Origin: Nitrososphaerales archaeon TH5894 | Lineage (GTDB): Archaea; Thermoproteota; Nitrososphaeria; Nitrososphaerales; Nitrososphaeraceae | Length of the DNA: 5,868 nt | Assembly (NCBI GenBank): GCA_014523485.1 | Contig: JAATVK010000101.1 | Span: 1 to 5,868, forward strand | Direction: 5' to 3' | Shown here: positions 5,616 to 5,868 of the stretch, one piece after another | Layout of the letters: each line of letters begins with the position of its first letter | How positions within the stretch are numbered: the first letter of the stretch is position 1 | Translations under genes and position numbers: made by a program | The notes under the pieces: model-generated | Told to the model about the DNA's origin: nothing | Databases searched by the model: none | What the model saw: only the letters and a program-made list of their open reading frames with translations

Positions 5616-5868
5616 TTGCCAACAATTCTAGTGACTCTTATAGGTATCATGGCTACTGTTTTTGCGGTATCTAGTAGTATCCCCCAGATTATTAAATCAA
5701 TAAAAACAAGAAAAACTGATGATGTATCAATATGGTTAGTGATCGTATTAATAATAGGACTCAGTTTATGGGTTGTCTATGGAATAGGAATAAATGATGT
5801 AGTAATAATTATAGCGAATTCTATTGCAGTATGCATTAATACAGTTTTATTACTTTTGAAAATTAAAT
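5616..5868 (+). CDS. SemiSWEET-type PQ-loop small membrane transporter (right end cut)
   Basis: The frame encodes 84 residues before the window ends, close to the full length of SemiSWEET proteins (about 85-100). These form dimers of three-helix bundles that carry sugars or other small solutes across the membrane. Three hydrophobic helices are seen: about 4-24, 38-57 and 61-82. The PQ motif of helix 1 is at 23-24 (SSIPQIIKSIKTRKTDDVSI), followed by the typical positive loop and D-x-S. Helix 2 ends with LSLWVVYGI (50-58), and helix 3 has the conserved Asn in IANS (66-69). The start is uncertain: TTG at 5616 puts PQ at the usual distance, and an in-frame TAG lies at 5604. GTG at 5631 is possible; ATG at 5649 would cut into helix 1. 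The substrate cannot be told from sequence. It diverges from the etf operon, with promoter elements for both between them. No link in function is evident. Confidence 0.82.
   Translation, partial: MPTILVTLIGIMATVFAVSSSIPQIIKSIKTRKTDDVSIWLVIVLIIGLSLWVVYGIGINDVVIIIANSIAVCINTVLLLLKIK

Overview
The window is AT-rich and reads as archaeal. Genes start with short Shine-Dalgarno sites or almost no leader, upstream regions carry TATA-like boxes rather than bacterial -35/-10 pairs, and the first gene is a remnant of a zinc-containing archaeal 7Fe ferredoxin. The gene set and base composition suggest a soil ammonia-oxidising thaumarchaeon (Nitrososphaera/Nitrosocosmicus-like). That assignment is inference from protein style; no rRNA or other marker gene is present.

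Layout, left to right. Bases 20-537 (+) hold a decayed ferredoxin: two copies of its start in tandem, at least two frameshifts with stops, and two of the eight cluster cysteines lost. Bases 538-797 are an AT-rich spacer. Bases 798-1109 (+) encode a small acidic protein of unknown role with weak resemblance to the Cse60 family. Bases 1110-1290 separate two convergent genes and hold T-tracts on both strands. Bases 1291-5305 (-) are one operon, transcribed right to left: etfB/fixA, etfA/fixB, then a gene in which the FixC flavoprotein is fused to a FixX-type ferredoxin domain. Bases 5306-5615 are a divergent promoter region with a partial repeat of the etfB start, several palindromes and TATA-like boxes. 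From 5616 to the right edge (+) runs a nearly complete SemiSWEET-type small membrane transporter, cut by the window end.

How the genes work together. EtfB and EtfA should form the flavin heterodimer that collects electrons. The FixCX fusion should be the membrane-associated partner that takes them through FAD and a 4Fe-4S cluster to quinone. EtfB carries the DG-x-T-G-Q-x-G-P and SDR-x-F-x-x-ADTLAT signatures of the Fix/electron-bifurcating ETF group. If the complex does bifurcate, it would reduce quinone and ferredoxin together. It is therefore notable, though possibly coincidental, that the nearby ferredoxin gene is dead. EtfA and FixC also carry departures from the family: loss of the flavin-facing Arg in EtfA, and an inserted charged helical segment in FixC.

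I see no CRISPR array, tRNA, rRNA, insertion sequence or phage gene. The least conventional parts are the decaying ferredoxin, the partial duplicate of the etfB start, and the divergent etf complex. I do not find clear evidence of a wholly new system.
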